From Campylobacter concisus (GTDB lineage: Bacteria > Campylobacterota > Campylobacteria > Campylobacterales > Campylobacteraceae), in the NCBI RefSeq assembly GCF_003048875.2, contig NZ_CP049264.1, positions 1,054,001 through 1,118,000 on the forward strand: a DNA stretch of 64,000 nt, in the 5' to 3' direction. A program made the position numbers and the translations under genes. Shown here piece after piece: positions 37,690 to 47,607 of this stretch (its first letter is position 1; the number at the start of each line of letters is the position of its first letter). Under the pieces are notes generated by a model. That model did not search any database and was not told where the DNA came from. It saw only the letters and a list, made by a program, of their open reading frames with translations.

Positions 37690-38945
37690 ATTTTCTCCCT
37701 TAAAAAACTAAATTTTGGCAGCTTAACGCCGAGGTTTATCTCATTTTCATTGCCACTGTGAATTTCGCTCATGACCTTGCCTTTTTTGGTGATGAGCTGC
37801 TTAAATTTGATAAATTTCTTGCCATCTTGCGAATAGACCTTTGAAATTTCATTTTCACTATCATCTATGTGTGAGCCAGTTGGAGCTACGATCTCATAGC
37901 CCTTATCTGGGAAAATTTTATATTTACATTTAAAAAACTCGCCATCTTCGCTTATGGCATTTACCTGATGAGTGCCCTCTTCTAGGCTGCTCGTGTGATT
38001 TTGCGTATCGGTTCGCTCATAAGGTCTATGAACCAAGTAGCCGTCCGTAAAACCGCGATTTTTCAGCGTATTTATCTCATTTTCATAAATTTGCGCGTCA
38101 AATTTATCATCCATAGCATCATCTATCGCCATTTTATAGGCTCTTGCCGTGCAAGCTGCGTAGTACTCGCTCTTTGTGCGGCCCTCTATCTTAAAGCTAT
38201 CAATGACACCGCTATCAACGATCTCTTTGATATGTGAGATAAGGCAAAGATCCTTTGAGTTCATGATGTGAGTGCCGTTTTCGTCCTCTTCTAAGCGGAA
38301 AAGCACGCCGCTCTCTTCGTTTTTGGCGTAGAGTTCATATTTAAATCTGCAGTCGTTTGCGCAGCTACCGCGGTTTGACATACGTCCGCTTTGCACTGAG
38401 CTTACTAGGCACCTGCCAGAGTAGGCAAAACACATCGAGCCATGGACGAAAATTTCGATATCAAGGGTTGGAATTTCCTCTTTTATCTTTATGACATCTT
38501 TTAAATTCATCTCGCGTGCCACGACGATGCGTTTTGCACCCATGTCGTGATAAATTTTAGCGTCCAAAACGTTCATAACATTTGCCTGAGTTGAGAGGTG
38601 TATCTCGATATCTGGAGCGATCTCTTTTGCTAGGCTCATGACGCCTGGAGTTGCGATGATAAAGGCATCTGGCTTCATCGCTGAGATGGTTTGCAGGTGC
38701 CTTTTTAGTGGCTCTATCTGAGAGTTAAAAGGAAAGGCATTTATGGTCGCATAAAATTTCTTTCCCTTTTCATGAGTGTAGTTTATCGCCTCTTTGAATG
38801 TTTCAAGGTTAAACTCCCTTGCCGACCTAGTCCTTAGTGAAAAGCTAGCCACCGAGCCATAAACGGCGTCGGCTCCGTACTCAAGAGCGATTTTAAGTTT
38901 TGTTAAATTTCCAGCTGGAGATAAAAGCTCAGGCCTTTTTAGCAC
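37686..38945 (-). CDS. U32-family protein, probable tRNA hydroxylation factor
   Basis: A 419-residue 'peptidase U32' family member with the signature EIFVHGSMCFAYSGRCLVSS and the cysteines in SNRGSCANDCR, which in TrhP/YegQ and UbiU/V relatives bind an Fe-S cluster. The opening LLSPAGNLTKLKIALEYGADAVYG is typical. By length and single copy it probably corresponds to TrhP, which makes 5-hydroxyuridine in tRNA wobble positions, rather than a protease. The start is GTG, overlapping the cheZ stop by one base. Confidence 0.85.
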   Translation of the reverse strand: MLKRPELLSPAGNLTKLKIALEYGADAVYGSVASFSLRTRSAREFNLETFKEAINYTHEKGKKFYATINAFPFNSQIEPLKRHLQTISAMKPDAFIIATPGVMSLAKEIAPDIEIHLSTQANVMNVLDAKIYHDMGAKRIVVAREMNLKDVIKIKEEIPTLDIEIFVHGSMCFAYSGRCLVSSVQSGRMSNRGSCANDCRFKYELYAKNEESGVLFRLEEDENGTHIMNSKDLCLISHIKEIVDSGVIDSFKIEGRTKSEYYAACTARAYKMAIDDAMDDKFDAQIYENEINTLKNRGFTDGYLVHRPYERTDTQNHTSSLEEGTHQVNAISEDGEFFKCKYKIFPDKGYEIVAPTGSHIDDSENEISKVYSQDGKKFIKFKQLITKKGKVMSEIHSGNENEINLGVKLPKFSFLREKI

Positions 38946-39694
38946 TATTTTTTACCTAGACTTTCTATCAAAGCTTCGATGTCATCGTTGCTGACAAGAT
39001 TTTCAGTCGTTGTATCACCAGCGATATGAACAGCTGATCCCACGCGCTTATCGTCATCAATACGACCTTCAAACAATGTATTCATATATTTGCTAAGCGC
39101 CCTCATAACGTTGATAACACGCTCGATCTTTTGCCTGTGGATGTCTTGATACTGCATCATATCCATAGCCATCATGATCTCATCTTGTCCCATTTGTAAA
39201 TTTCCGATGATATTATCGATCGTGCCAAGAAGCGAGTTGTTTTTCTCTAAAGCCTCGCTAAATGCAGCGATATTTGGAAATTTCTCACTTAGCGTTGTAA
39301 ATAGCTCAACGTTTGAGTTTATCGCGTCTTTTAGGCTATTTGAGTCGCTCTCAGCGTCCATAAAAAAGTTATTTATCGTCTCAAGCTTGTCAAACATCTG
39401 AGTAGCTTTCTCTTCGCTATCTCTTGTCACATCGTCAAGCTGATGCACCATTTTATGGTCTTCTGTCGGTGGTGGCGGTGGCCAAACGCCGTCTGCACTC
39501 ACTCTGTAGTTTTCGCCATGTTTTGAACTATTTGCTTGTGGCTCATCTGCTTTAGCACTCATTGCCTCTGCAACTTCTGCTACCTCGTCTGTTTCCTCTT
39601 TGACGTCCGCGACCTCTTGGCTGGCATCTTTAGTATCACCTAAATCATCCTCTAATCCGCCCGCCATAAGCGCGTCAAGTTCCTCTTGGGTCAT
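38945..39694 (-). CDS. cheZ: CheZ-like chemotaxis phosphatase
   Basis: A 249-residue remote CheZ of the Campylobacter/Helicobacter type, which dephosphorylates CheY-P. The helix MMQYQDIHRQKIERVINVM (about 178-197) carries the Asp and Gln equivalent to the catalytic pair of E. coli CheZ. The C-terminal NDDIEALIESLG resembles the CheY-binding peptide of CheZ. The N-terminal MTQEELDALMAGG resembles the CheY-binding start of FliM. The linker (15-75) is acidic, with a PPPPP run. It starts at ATG 39694. Confidence 0.88.
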   Translation of the reverse strand: MTQEELDALMAGGLEDDLGDTKDASQEVADVKEETDEVAEVAEAMSAKADEPQANSSKHGENYRVSADGVWPPPPPTEDHKMVHQLDDVTRDSEEKATQMFDKLETINNFFMDAESDSNSLKDAINSNVELFTTLSEKFPNIAAFSEALEKNNSLLGTIDNIIGNLQMGQDEIMMAMDMMQYQDIHRQKIERVINVMRALSKYMNTLFEGRIDDDKRVGSAVHIAGDTTTENLVSNDDIEALIESLGKK

Positions 39695-39830
39695 AAAAGC
39701 TCCTAATAAAATTTGCCTTGATTATATAGGATTTAAATAAAAAGAAAGTTTAAAAAGTATGCGTTTATCTTTAAATTTATCAAATTTTAGGTAGCATTTT
39801 TGAAAAATAAACGACTTTAAAAGGCTAAAA

Positions 39831-40610
39831 ATGACCGTCGATCTTCACAACCACACACCTCTTTGCAACCACGCAGTTGGCGAACCGCTAGACTTTGTGA
39901 GATGCGCCATAAAAGCTGGCACAAAATACTTTGGCTTTAGCGATCACGCGCCGATGAACTACGATGAAGCTTATAGGATGAAATTTGAGGAGATGCAAAG
40001 CTACGAAGACGAAATTTTACGTTTAAGAGATGAATTTAGCGGTGAGATAGAAATTTTACTTGGTTACGAGATGGACTTTTTAGATGGATTTATGGATGAG
40101 CGAGTTTTTGCTAGAAAGGTTGATTATCTAATAGGCTCTGTGCATTTTTTTAACGGCTGGGCGTTTGACAACCCTGAATTTATCGGTGGCTACGAAGGCA
40201 AAGACTTGGATCAAATTTGGCAGGAGTATTTTGACCACATAGAAAGATCAGCTAGGCTTGGTAAATTTGACATCATGGGACACATCGATCTTTTAAAGCT
40301 ATTTAAATTTTTACCCAAAAAAGATGTCAGGATCCTAGCTAAAAACGCTATAAAAGCGATAAAAGAGGCAAATTTAGTAGTTGAGATAAACGCAGCTGGC
40401 TTTAGAAAACCTATCGGCGAGCAATATCCAAGCGTAAATTTACTTGAGCTAATCGCTGAAAATGACATCACCATCACCTTTGGCTCAGACGCTCATGCTA
40501 AAGAAGATATCGGTAAAAACGGCGAAATTTGCGAGCAGATAGCTAGAAATTTGGGGTATTCAAAGTGTGCGATATTTAAAAACAGAGATAGAGAATTAGT
40601 AAAATTTTAG
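39831..40610 (+). CDS. hisJ: histidinol-phosphatase, PHP family
   Basis: A 259-residue PHP-domain phosphatase of histidine synthesis. The metal ligands appear as DLHNHTPLCNHA, FGFSDHAPM, GSVHFF, MGHIDLLK and GSDAHAKEDIG. It is of the HisJ/HisK type, not the HAD type. It stands alone between cheZ (divergent) and glnA. Confidence 0.92.
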   Translation: MTVDLHNHTPLCNHAVGEPLDFVRCAIKAGTKYFGFSDHAPMNYDEAYRMKFEEMQSYEDEILRLRDEFSGEIEILLGYEMDFLDGFMDERVFARKVDYLIGSVHFFNGWAFDNPEFIGGYEGKDLDQIWQEYFDHIERSARLGKFDIMGHIDLLKLFKFLPKKDVRILAKNAIKAIKEANLVVEINAAGFRKPIGEQYPSVNLLELIAENDITITFGSDAHAKEDIGKNGEICEQIARNLGYSKCAIFKNRDRELVKF

Positions 40611-40660
40611 TTTGGGGTCAAATAAAATATAAAAATAATCTTAAATATAAAATTTTGTGA

Positions 40661-40666
40661 TACAAT
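40661..40666 (+). promoter_or_regulatory. -10 box of glnA
   Basis: TACAAT preceded by TTTTGTGA, about 32 bp before the glnA ATG, which has AAGGAG upstream. There is no GG-N10-GC sigma54 site in the gap. Confidence 0.5.
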
Positions 40667-40697
40667 ACGAAAATTAAAAACCAGAAGGAGATAAAAA

Positions 40698-42128
40698 ATG
40701 GGAAAATTTGTCCAAAACATCGATCATTTTTTTGATTTTTGCAAAGAAAATGAAGTTAAATTTGTAGATTTTAGATTTACTGATCTAAACGGCGCTTGGC
40801 ACAGCATAAGCTATAACATAAAAGCTGTTACAAAAGAGAATTTCACAAACGGCATCCCAATGGACGCTAGCTCGATGAACGGCTGGCAGCCTATCGACAA
40901 AAGCGATATGATAATGAAGCCAGAAGCGACATCTGCGTTTTTGGACCCATTTACCTCTGACATCACAGTCGTTGTTTTTTGCGATATCTACGACATTTAT
41001 AAAGGTCAAATTTATGAAAAATGCCCTCGCTCGATCGCAAAAAGAGCGATGCAATATGTAAAAGATAGCGGACTTGGCGACGAGGCATATTTTGGCCCTG
41101 AGAATGAATTTTTTGTATTTGACAACGTCAAAATCATCGACAGCCCAAACTGCGCGATGTATCAAGTAGATAGCGAAGAAGGCGAGTGGAACGACGCTGC
41201 GGACTTCAAAGATAGCTACAACACAGGTCACCGCCCACGAAGAAAAGGCGGCTACTTGATGACTCAGCCAATCGACAGCATGGTCGATCTAAGAGCTGAA
41301 ATGATGCAAGTTTTAGAGCAAGTTGGCCTTGAAGTATTTTTAGGACACCACGAAGTCGCACAAGGTCAAGGCGAGATCGGCGTGAAATTTGGCAACCTAG
41401 TCGAGGCTGCTGACAACGTTCAAATTTACAAATACGTCGTTCGAATGGTCGCTCACCTAAACGGCAAGACAGTTACATTTATGCCAAAACCGCTTTATGG
41501 CGACAACGGCAGCGGCATGCACGTGCATCAATCAGTCTGGAAAGATGGCAAAAATTTATTCTACAAAGAGGGCAACTACGCAAATTTAAGTGACTTTGCA
41601 AGACACTACATCGGCGGCGTTTTAAAACACGCAAGAAGCGTTGCAGCCTTCACAAACCCAAGCACAAACAGCTACAAACGCCTAATCCCAGGCTTTGAAG
41701 CGCCATCTATCCTAACCTATTCGAGCCAAAACCGCTCAGCGAGCATCCGCATACCCTACGGCGCTGGCGAGAAGTCAGTTAGAGCTGAGATGAGATTTCC
41801 AGATAGCACAGCAAACCCTTATCTAGCCTTTTCAGCGATGCTAATGGCGGGCCTTGATGGCGTAAAACACAAATACGAGCCAGTTGGTCCGATGGATGAA
41901 AATTTATTTAAACTCCACCTCGATGAGATCAGAGAGCGCGGCATCGAGCAGCTCCCACACACGCTTCGTGGCAGCCTTGAGGCGCTTATCCGCGATAACG
42001 AATACCTAAAACCGATAATGAGCGATCTTTTCATCGACACTTATCAGCACATGAAATTTGAAACTCAGGTTTGGCCTTACGAAGCACGCCCAACTGCTTA
42101 TGAGTTTAAAACCTGCTTCTCTTGCTAA
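40698..42128 (+). CDS. glnA: glutamine synthetase, type I
   Basis: A 476-residue GSI that joins ammonium to glutamate. The conserved segments are [46 protein letters not shown], the Glu flap (LIPGFEAPS) and RSASIRIP. At the adenylylation position, where enterobacterial enzymes have NLYDL, this protein has NLFKL with Phe404, so it cannot be switched off by adenylylation. The same replacement is known in Helicobacter. It is followed by a strong terminator. Confidence 0.97.
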   Translation: MGKFVQNIDHFFDFCKENEVKFVDFRFTDLNGAWHSISYNIKAVTKENFTNGIPMDASSMNGWQPIDKSDMIMKPEATSAFLDPFTSDITVVVFCDIYDIYKGQIYEKCPRSIAKRAMQYVKDSGLGDEAYFGPENEFFVFDNVKIIDSPNCAMYQVDSEEGEWNDAADFKDSYNTGHRPRRKGGYLMTQPIDSMVDLRAEMMQVLEQVGLEVFLGHHEVAQGQGEIGVKFGNLVEAADNVQIYKYVVRMVAHLNGKTVTFMPKPLYGDNGSGMHVHQSVWKDGKNLFYKEGNYANLSDFARHYIGGVLKHARSVAAFTNPSTNSYKRLIPGFEAPSILTYSSQNRSASIRIPYGAGEKSVRAEMRFPDSTANPYLAFSAMLMAGLDGVKHKYEPVGPMDENLFKLHLDEIRERGIEQLPHTLRGSLEALIRDNEYLKPIMSDLFIDTYQHMKFETQVWPYEARPTAYEFKTCFSC

Positions 42129-42134
42129 AACGCA

Positions 42135-42166
42135 TCTCCAAGCTCATTTTGGGCTTGGAGACTTCT
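42135..42166 (+). terminator. glnA terminator
   Basis: A perfect 9-bp stem, TCTCCAAGC with GCTTGGAGA (42135-42143 and 42153-42161), then CTTCTTT. Confidence 0.8.
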
Positions 42167-42637
42167 TTAATCAAATTTAAAATATAAAATCCTGCGATTA
42201 TTAAATTTAGAGCTAAATCCAATAAGCTCTATCGCTTAGATTTTTTAACCATAACAGATAAATTTTTTAAAAATATAAAATCTATATAGTTAAATTTTGA
42301 GCTAAATTTGGCTTTACGAATAAGAATAAATTTTAAATTTAATAAGCCCAACTCATGCAAATTTAGAAATTTAAAGCTTATACATAAAAATAGCCACAGC
42401 AGATAAATTTTAAACTAAATTTGATTTTGCAAACAAGGGGCAAATTTACCAGCATTTTAAATTTATCTGTCTCATTAAAAGTTTAAATTTAACAAGCCAT
42501 AGCTCTTTTAAATTTACAATATAAATTTGAGATTTCATTTAGTTAGGATAGCAGCAGATAAATTTATTAAGAAATTTACGCCAAAAAGTCAAATTTAAAG
42601 CGTTTAATAAAGCAAATTTACAAAAAAAGCCAAATCC
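42167..42637. repeat. AT-rich noncoding region with three degenerate repeats of about 150 bp
   Basis: About 470 bp without a supported gene. The motif CAGATAAATT recurs at 42255, 42400 and 42555, each time in an extended similar context (AACAGATAAATTTT, ACAGCAGATAAATTTT, CAGCAGATAAATTT). The first two are followed by TTTAATAAGCCC or TTTAACAAGCCA about 90 bp later. This looks like an old tandem duplication that has decayed, rather than coding sequence. Confidence 0.55.
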
Positions 42638-44299
42638 CTAGCTATTTTGCACTTCAGGCTGTCCAAAGAGCCTATTTGCCTCTTTTATCACACCCTCTTC
42701 TCTTTGCTTTTTAAGCTCCTCTGGGCTTTTGCTCTGACTTAACGACATCAGCTCTTTTGCAAAGTCATTTTGCGGCTGAGATAGCGTATTTACCCTAGTT
42801 TCAGGCGCAGCAGGCTCGCTTGCTGGCTCATCTTTTTGCTCGTTTTGCTGCCTAGCCTTTATCTTAGCGATCTCCTCGTCAAGGTAGCTATATTTATCTT
42901 GTGGCTCTTGTAGCTTAGCTTGAGACTCTGGCTTTGGGGCTGAAATTTGCGTCTTAGCATTTACGATCTTGATTTTTTTACCAAAAATTGTATGTAAAAT
43001 TTCATGCATTACGCCCCAGCTTTTTTTGAAAAATGCCAGCTCATCGCCAGTTGCATTGACGATTAGTCCAAGCTCATTTTCATTTAAAAAGCTAAAACTT
43101 ATGTGATTTTTAAAAATTTCTCCAAGCTCAAAGCTTCTATCATAAATTTTTGCCACAAACTGCTCGTATGGCGTCTTTGGCGCCTCTTTTACGGCTAAAA
43201 TTTGCTCACTCACGCCAGCTTTTGGCTCGATCACAGCCACGCTAGGCTCGCTCTTAGCAAGCTTTATAGCTTCATCGATATCTTGTAAATTTAGCGCTTC
43301 TATCATCATAAAAAGCATAAGCATGAGCACAAAGCCGTTGTCGCTTGATACGCTTAGCATCGACTTTGCCTGCGCCAAAATCCTAAAAAATCTCTCATAT
43401 ATAAGAAGTGAAAATTTTGGGTCGTTGTCTAAAAATCTCTGCTTTAAATTTGCCAAAATTTCATCTATGATCATCTCTGGCTCATAGGTTTCAAGCTCAG
43501 TCACAAGCACTCTAATGGCGTTTTTATCGGCATTCGCGACGTGTTCGATGATCTGCTCGATCCTACTTGGATCAAGAAGTCCAAGCATCTCCGCCACGCT
43601 TGATTTTGTGATATTGCCAGCGCCATAAATGATAGCTTGATCAAGCAGCGTTAGCGTATCTCTTAGCGAACCGCCGCCGCTTCTAGCTAGTATCTCAAGT
43701 GCCTCCCTCTCGTAGCTCACGCCCTCTTTGCTAAGGATAAATTCAAGATGTTTTACGATCTCATATCTGCTTATCTGCTTAAATCTAAAATGCTGCGTTC
43801 TTGAAAGCACCGTCGTTGGTAGCTTGAGCGGGTCGGTGGTAGCAAGTATAAATTTAACATAGCTTGGCGGCTCTTCTAGCGTTTTAAGAAGGGCATTAAA
43901 CGCCTCTTTTGTTAGCATATGCACTTCGTCGATGATGAAAATTTTATATCTAGCAGCCGTAGGAGCGTATTTTGTCTGCTCGATGAGCTCTCTTATATCG
44001 TCGATCTTTCTGTGGCTAGCTGCGTCCATCTCGATGATATCCATGTGGCGCGACTCGTTTGCCATCACGCACTGCGCGCAAACCTCGCAAGGCCTAGAAG
44101 TTGGCCCTTTCTCGCAAACCAAAGCCTTTGCAAATATCCTAGCGCTTGATGTCTTGCCGCTTCCCCTAAGGCCTGAAAACAAATAAGCATGGCTCACTCT
44201 ATTTTCGTCAAGTGCGTGGGTTAGGCTCTTGCTTACGGCTTCTTGTCCGATGAGCTCATCAAAATTTTTTGGTCGATATTTTAGGGCTAGTGCTTGCAA
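42638..44299 (-). CDS. dnaX: DNA polymerase III subunit gamma/tau
   Basis: About 553 residues. The clamp-loader ATPase has Walker A GLRGSGKTSSAR, a zinc module (CEKGPTSRPCEVCAQC), DEVHML and the sensor SGGGSLRDTLTLLDQ. The C-terminal third is less conserved and rich in Ala, Gln and Pro. I prefer TTG 44299 (LQALALKYRPKNFDELIGQE), which follows AAAGGAAAG, to the TTG six codons upstream. No slippage site for a separate gamma form is obvious. Confidence 0.95.
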   Translation of the reverse strand: MQALALKYRPKNFDELIGQEAVSKSLTHALDENRVSHAYLFSGLRGSGKTSSARIFAKALVCEKGPTSRPCEVCAQCVMANESRHMDIIEMDAASHRKIDDIRELIEQTKYAPTAARYKIFIIDEVHMLTKEAFNALLKTLEEPPSYVKFILATTDPLKLPTTVLSRTQHFRFKQISRYEIVKHLEFILSKEGVSYEREALEILARSGGGSLRDTLTLLDQAIIYGAGNITKSSVAEMLGLLDPSRIEQIIEHVANADKNAIRVLVTELETYEPEMIIDEILANLKQRFLDNDPKFSLLIYERFFRILAQAKSMLSVSSDNGFVLMLMLFMMIEALNLQDIDEAIKLAKSEPSVAVIEPKAGVSEQILAVKEAPKTPYEQFVAKIYDRSFELGEIFKNHISFSFLNENELGLIVNATGDELAFFKKSWGVMHEILHTIFGKKIKIVNAKTQISAPKPESQAKLQEPQDKYSYLDEEIAKIKARQQNEQKDEPASEPAAPETRVNTLSQPQNDFAKELMSLSQSKSPEELKKQREEGVIKEANRLFGQPEVQNS

Positions 44300-44416
44300 C
44301 TGCTTTCCTTTTTGCAATTTTAATTTGCTGATTTTATAAAAAAAGGCATAAATTTATGGTTATGATAAAGTTAAATTTCGCTAAATTTAAGCCAAACTTT
44401 AGCGAAAAGGATAAAT

Positions 44417-45025
44417 TTGCAAGCATTTATATCTGGATTTTTCACCTCTTTATCGCTCATTTTAGCCATTGGCGCGCAAAACGCATTTGTCCTAAAACAG
44501 GGCATCAAAAGAGAAAATATCTTTATCATCTGCCTTATTTGCGCCATTAGCGACGCCCTCTTGATCTTTGCAGGGGTTTTTGGGCTTGGTAGCCTCGTGC
44601 AAAACTTTTCCATCATCAAGCAAATCGCCCTATATGGTGGCTTTTTATTTTTGCTTTTTTACGCACTAAAGAGCTTTCACACATGCTTTTTTAAGGACCT
44701 TAGCATGGATACTAGCGGCGAAAATGTGAAATCAAATTTAAAGAAAAACATCCTTTTAACGCTCGCATTTACTTGGCTAAACCCTCACGTCTATCTTGAC
44801 ACGATGATCCTAATAGGCTCGGTTTCGACTAAATTTAAAGATGAAAATTTGATATTTGGCGTGGGAGCTAGCCTTGCCTCATTTTGCTTTTTCTTCGCAC
44901 TTGGCTATCTGGCTAGGTTTTTAGCGCCCATTTTTGCAAGGCCCATCTCTTGGAAAATTTTAGAGTTTTTTGTCGGCCTCATCATGCTCGCCCTTGCTTT
45001 CATGCTCATTTTTGCTAGCTTCTAG
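44417..45025 (+). CDS. LysE/ArgO-family amino acid exporter
   Basis: A 202-residue membrane protein with about six helices and the family opening SGFFTSLSLILAIGAQNAFVLKQGI, plus the central LTLAFTWLNPHVYLDT. It probably exports basic amino acids. The start is TTG, behind AAAAGG. Its last 66 bp overlap the end of the ccoS gene on the other strand, an unusual convergent overlap. Confidence 0.9.
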   Translation: MQAFISGFFTSLSLILAIGAQNAFVLKQGIKRENIFIICLICAISDALLIFAGVFGLGSLVQNFSIIKQIALYGGFLFLLFYALKSFHTCFFKDLSMDTSGENVKSNLKKNILLTLAFTWLNPHVYLDTMILIGSVSTKFKDENLIFGVGASLASFCFFFALGYLARFLAPIFARPISWKILEFFVGLIMLALAFMLIFASF

Positions 45026-45229
45026 CCTCTTTTTTAGCGCCTCTTTTTTGCGAAGTTCGAGCTGGTAGGCTTCATTTAGCGCGTCTTCGCCATCTAAATT
45101 TGCTCCGTCTAAAAATTTGCGGTAGTCTTCAAACTGCCTATTTTTTATCCCCCAAAGCACGCCAAAAAGCAGGGCTGCCCCCATCAAAACCGAGATAAAA
45201 ACAAGCATCGCAAGAGTCGTTGTATCCAC
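44960..45229 (-). CDS. ccoS: cbb3-type cytochrome oxidase assembly protein CcoS
   Basis: An 89-residue protein with one N-terminal membrane helix followed by the CcoS signature FGVLWGIKNRQFEDYRKFL. The tail (from about residue 50) is charged and rich in Glu and Lys, longer than usual. CcoS is needed to place haem b and copper into the cbb3 oxidase. Start GTG 45229 overlaps the ccoI stop by one base. Confidence 0.9.
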   Translation of the reverse strand: MDTTTLAMLVFISVLMGAALLFGVLWGIKNRQFEDYRKFLDGANLDGEDALNEAYQLELRKKEALKKRLEASKNEHESKGEHDEADKKL

Positions 45230-47607
45230 TATTTATCCTTAAATTTTCTAACTATAAAAAGCGAGTTTAGTATGACGCTTAGCGAGCTTGCCGACATGAA
45301 AAGCGCGGCAAAGAGCGGCATGACGTAGCCACAGACAGCAAATGGCAGGCTAAGGGCGTTATAAAGCAGGCAAAAGAGTAAATTTTGCTTTATCGTTTTA
45401 TAGGTGAATTTTGAAATTTTCACCGCTTTTGAAAGGCTTTGCAGGCTATCATCAAGTAGCACCACGTCGCTTTTCTCTAAGCTCACCGCGGCACCACTTC
45501 CCATACAAATAGCCACGTGAGCAAGGCTAAGCGCGGCTGCGTCGTTTATGCCGTCTCCTACCATCAGCACGTTTTTGTCCTGCTGCTTAAGCCCAGCTAT
45601 AAATTTAGCCTTTTCATCAGGCAGCATCCCTGCCCTAAACTCGCTCACATCAAGCTCATCTGCCACGTTTTTTACCACATTTTGCACGTCGCCACTTAGG
45701 ATACACACCTTCATACCAGCACTCTTTAGCTCATCTATCAAAGCCTTTGCCTCGGGCTTTACGCTATCTTTTAGGTAAAATTTAGCCACCAGCTCGCCCT
45801 GCTTGCCCACAAAAAAGCTCACATTTTCTTCGCTCTCATCAAATTTCACCCCATTTTCAGCCAAAAAGCGCCTACTTCCAGCCACAAAACGCTCACCCAA
45901 AATATCAGCGCTAACTCCCTTTGCCACGCTTAAATTTGCATTTTCAAGCTCAACTTTTTTTGCGCCTTTTTGCTTTAAAAACTCGGCCACCGCCACGCTT
46001 ATTTGGTGGTTTGAGATGAGGCAAAGCGAGTAAATTTTATCAATACTCACGCTCTCTTTTATAAAAAACTCGCTCACTTCAAATTTAGCCTTTGTGAGCG
46101 TCCCAGTCTTGTCAAATACCGCCACATCGCACTTTGCAAGGCTTTCAAAAAATTTAGCCTCCTTAAAAAGCACCTTGTTTTTAAAGGCAACCCCAAGGGC
46201 GCAAACGCTGCTAACTGGCGTGGCAAGAGCAAGCGCACAAGGGCAAGCGATCACGATGACGCTCACGGCTGTCACCACCGCTTCTGAAAAGCTAAATTTA
46301 AAGTACCAAAACCAAAATGTAAAAAACGCTAGAACAAGCACGCCAAGAGAGAATTTCGAGGCGATTTTATTGACTGCTAGCTCGATATTTGGCTTTTTTA
46401 GCTCTGCGTTCTGAAGTAAATTTATAAGCTTATTAAGGTATGAGTTTTTAAAAATTTGCCTTGCCTCATAGACGATCTGCCCGTTTAGACAGACAACGCC
46501 ACTTTTTACCTCGCCCCCAGAGCTTAGTAAAAGTGGCAAACTCTCACCTGTTAAGCTTGAGCTATCCACGCTCGCCTCGCCACTAAGCACCACCCCATCA
46601 AGCAGCGCTCTCTCGCCTGATCTAAGCACGATCTTTTCGCCTAAATTTACATCCTTTGGCTCTTTTAAAATGTCCTTGCCATCTTCTAAAACGCACACTT
46701 TTGCAAGCAGCATATCACTTAAGAAATTTGAGGTCTCAAGCGCCTTTTTCTTGCCTAAAATTTCTAAAAATTTACCGATAAAAACAAAGGTTATGATCAT
46801 CGCAACCGAGTCAAAATAACTCTCGCCGCTTCTCGTAAGCATCGCAAAAATCGAGTAGATATATGTTATGCTAGCCCCAGTAATAACGAGCAGGTCCATA
46901 TTTGGCGAGGCATTTTTAATGGCGATTTTTGCCCCCTTAAAAAACTCGCTACCAGTATAGAAAAGCACAGGCGTTGCCAGTACAAACTGCGCGAAACTTA
47001 GCAGATCCTTCACGTCGCTTCTGATACCGCTAAAGTAGCCGCCATACTGCGCGATCGCCAGCCACATGATATTCATCGTGGCGAAGACGCCAACAAGCGC
47101 TTTTGCGTAGAAATTTCGCCTTTTTTTGACTAGTTCATCCTCTTTTTGGCTCGCTGCGTAGGCCTTTGGAGTGTAGCCAACGGCGTAAATTTTCTCAATT
47201 ATTTGCTCCACCAAAAGCTCTTGCTCATCGTAAACGATGACCGCCTTTTGACTAAGCGAGTTGATATTTACCTCTAAGATACCAGGCAGGCTAAAAAGCG
47301 CCTTTTCAAGCAGCCAGATGCACGCCGAGCAGGTTATGCCGTCAATGAGAAGCGAAATTTTAGAAAACTCGCCCTCTTTTGTCACTAGCTCGCTAAAATT
47401 TGCCGCTAAATTTTTGACATTTACGCCGCTACTTGCAGGATTTAGCGTGTTTTTGCCAAGTCGTTCATAAAACTCGCCAAAGCCACTTTCATTTAAAATT
47501 TCATATACGCCTTTGCAGCCAACGCAACAAAACTTAAGCCCGCCTCTAGCTTCTATCATCGCGCTTTCATCAAAGCTTTGCTTGCAGTGAGCGCACCTAC
47601 ACTTCAC
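45229..47607 (-). CDS. ccoI: copper-transporting P-type ATPase CcoI (FixI)
   Basis: A 792-residue P1B-type ATPase that delivers copper to the cbb3 oxidase. It has an N-terminal cysteine-rich metal site (CRCAHCKQSF, FCCVGCKGVYE), an HMA domain with CxxC (GITCSACIWLL), the translocation motif CPCALALATP, the phosphorylation motif DKTGTLT and the hinge GDGINDAAAL. Position next to ccoS marks it as CcoI rather than CopA. Start GTG overlaps the regulator gene stop by 4 bp. Confidence 0.93.
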   Translation of the reverse strand: MKCRCAHCKQSFDESAMIEARGGLKFCCVGCKGVYEILNESGFGEFYERLGKNTLNPASSGVNVKNLAANFSELVTKEGEFSKISLLIDGITCSACIWLLEKALFSLPGILEVNINSLSQKAVIVYDEQELLVEQIIEKIYAVGYTPKAYAASQKEDELVKKRRNFYAKALVGVFATMNIMWLAIAQYGGYFSGIRSDVKDLLSFAQFVLATPVLFYTGSEFFKGAKIAIKNASPNMDLLVITGASITYIYSIFAMLTRSGESYFDSVAMIITFVFIGKFLEILGKKKALETSNFLSDMLLAKVCVLEDGKDILKEPKDVNLGEKIVLRSGERALLDGVVLSGEASVDSSSLTGESLPLLLSSGGEVKSGVVCLNGQIVYEARQIFKNSYLNKLINLLQNAELKKPNIELAVNKIASKFSLGVLVLAFFTFWFWYFKFSFSEAVVTAVSVIVIACPCALALATPVSSVCALGVAFKNKVLFKEAKFFESLAKCDVAVFDKTGTLTKAKFEVSEFFIKESVSIDKIYSLCLISNHQISVAVAEFLKQKGAKKVELENANLSVAKGVSADILGERFVAGSRRFLAENGVKFDESEENVSFFVGKQGELVAKFYLKDSVKPEAKALIDELKSAGMKVCILSGDVQNVVKNVADELDVSEFRAGMLPDEKAKFIAGLKQQDKNVLMVGDGINDAAALSLAHVAICMGSGAAVSLEKSDVVLLDDSLQSLSKAVKISKFTYKTIKQNLLFCLLYNALSLPFAVCGYVMPLFAALFMSASSLSVILNSLFIVRKFKDK

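Noticed and set aside
42293-42560. Possible CRISPR or satellite in the glnA downstream region
   Set aside because: The repeats are too divergent and lack spacers of regular length; kept only as a degenerate duplication.
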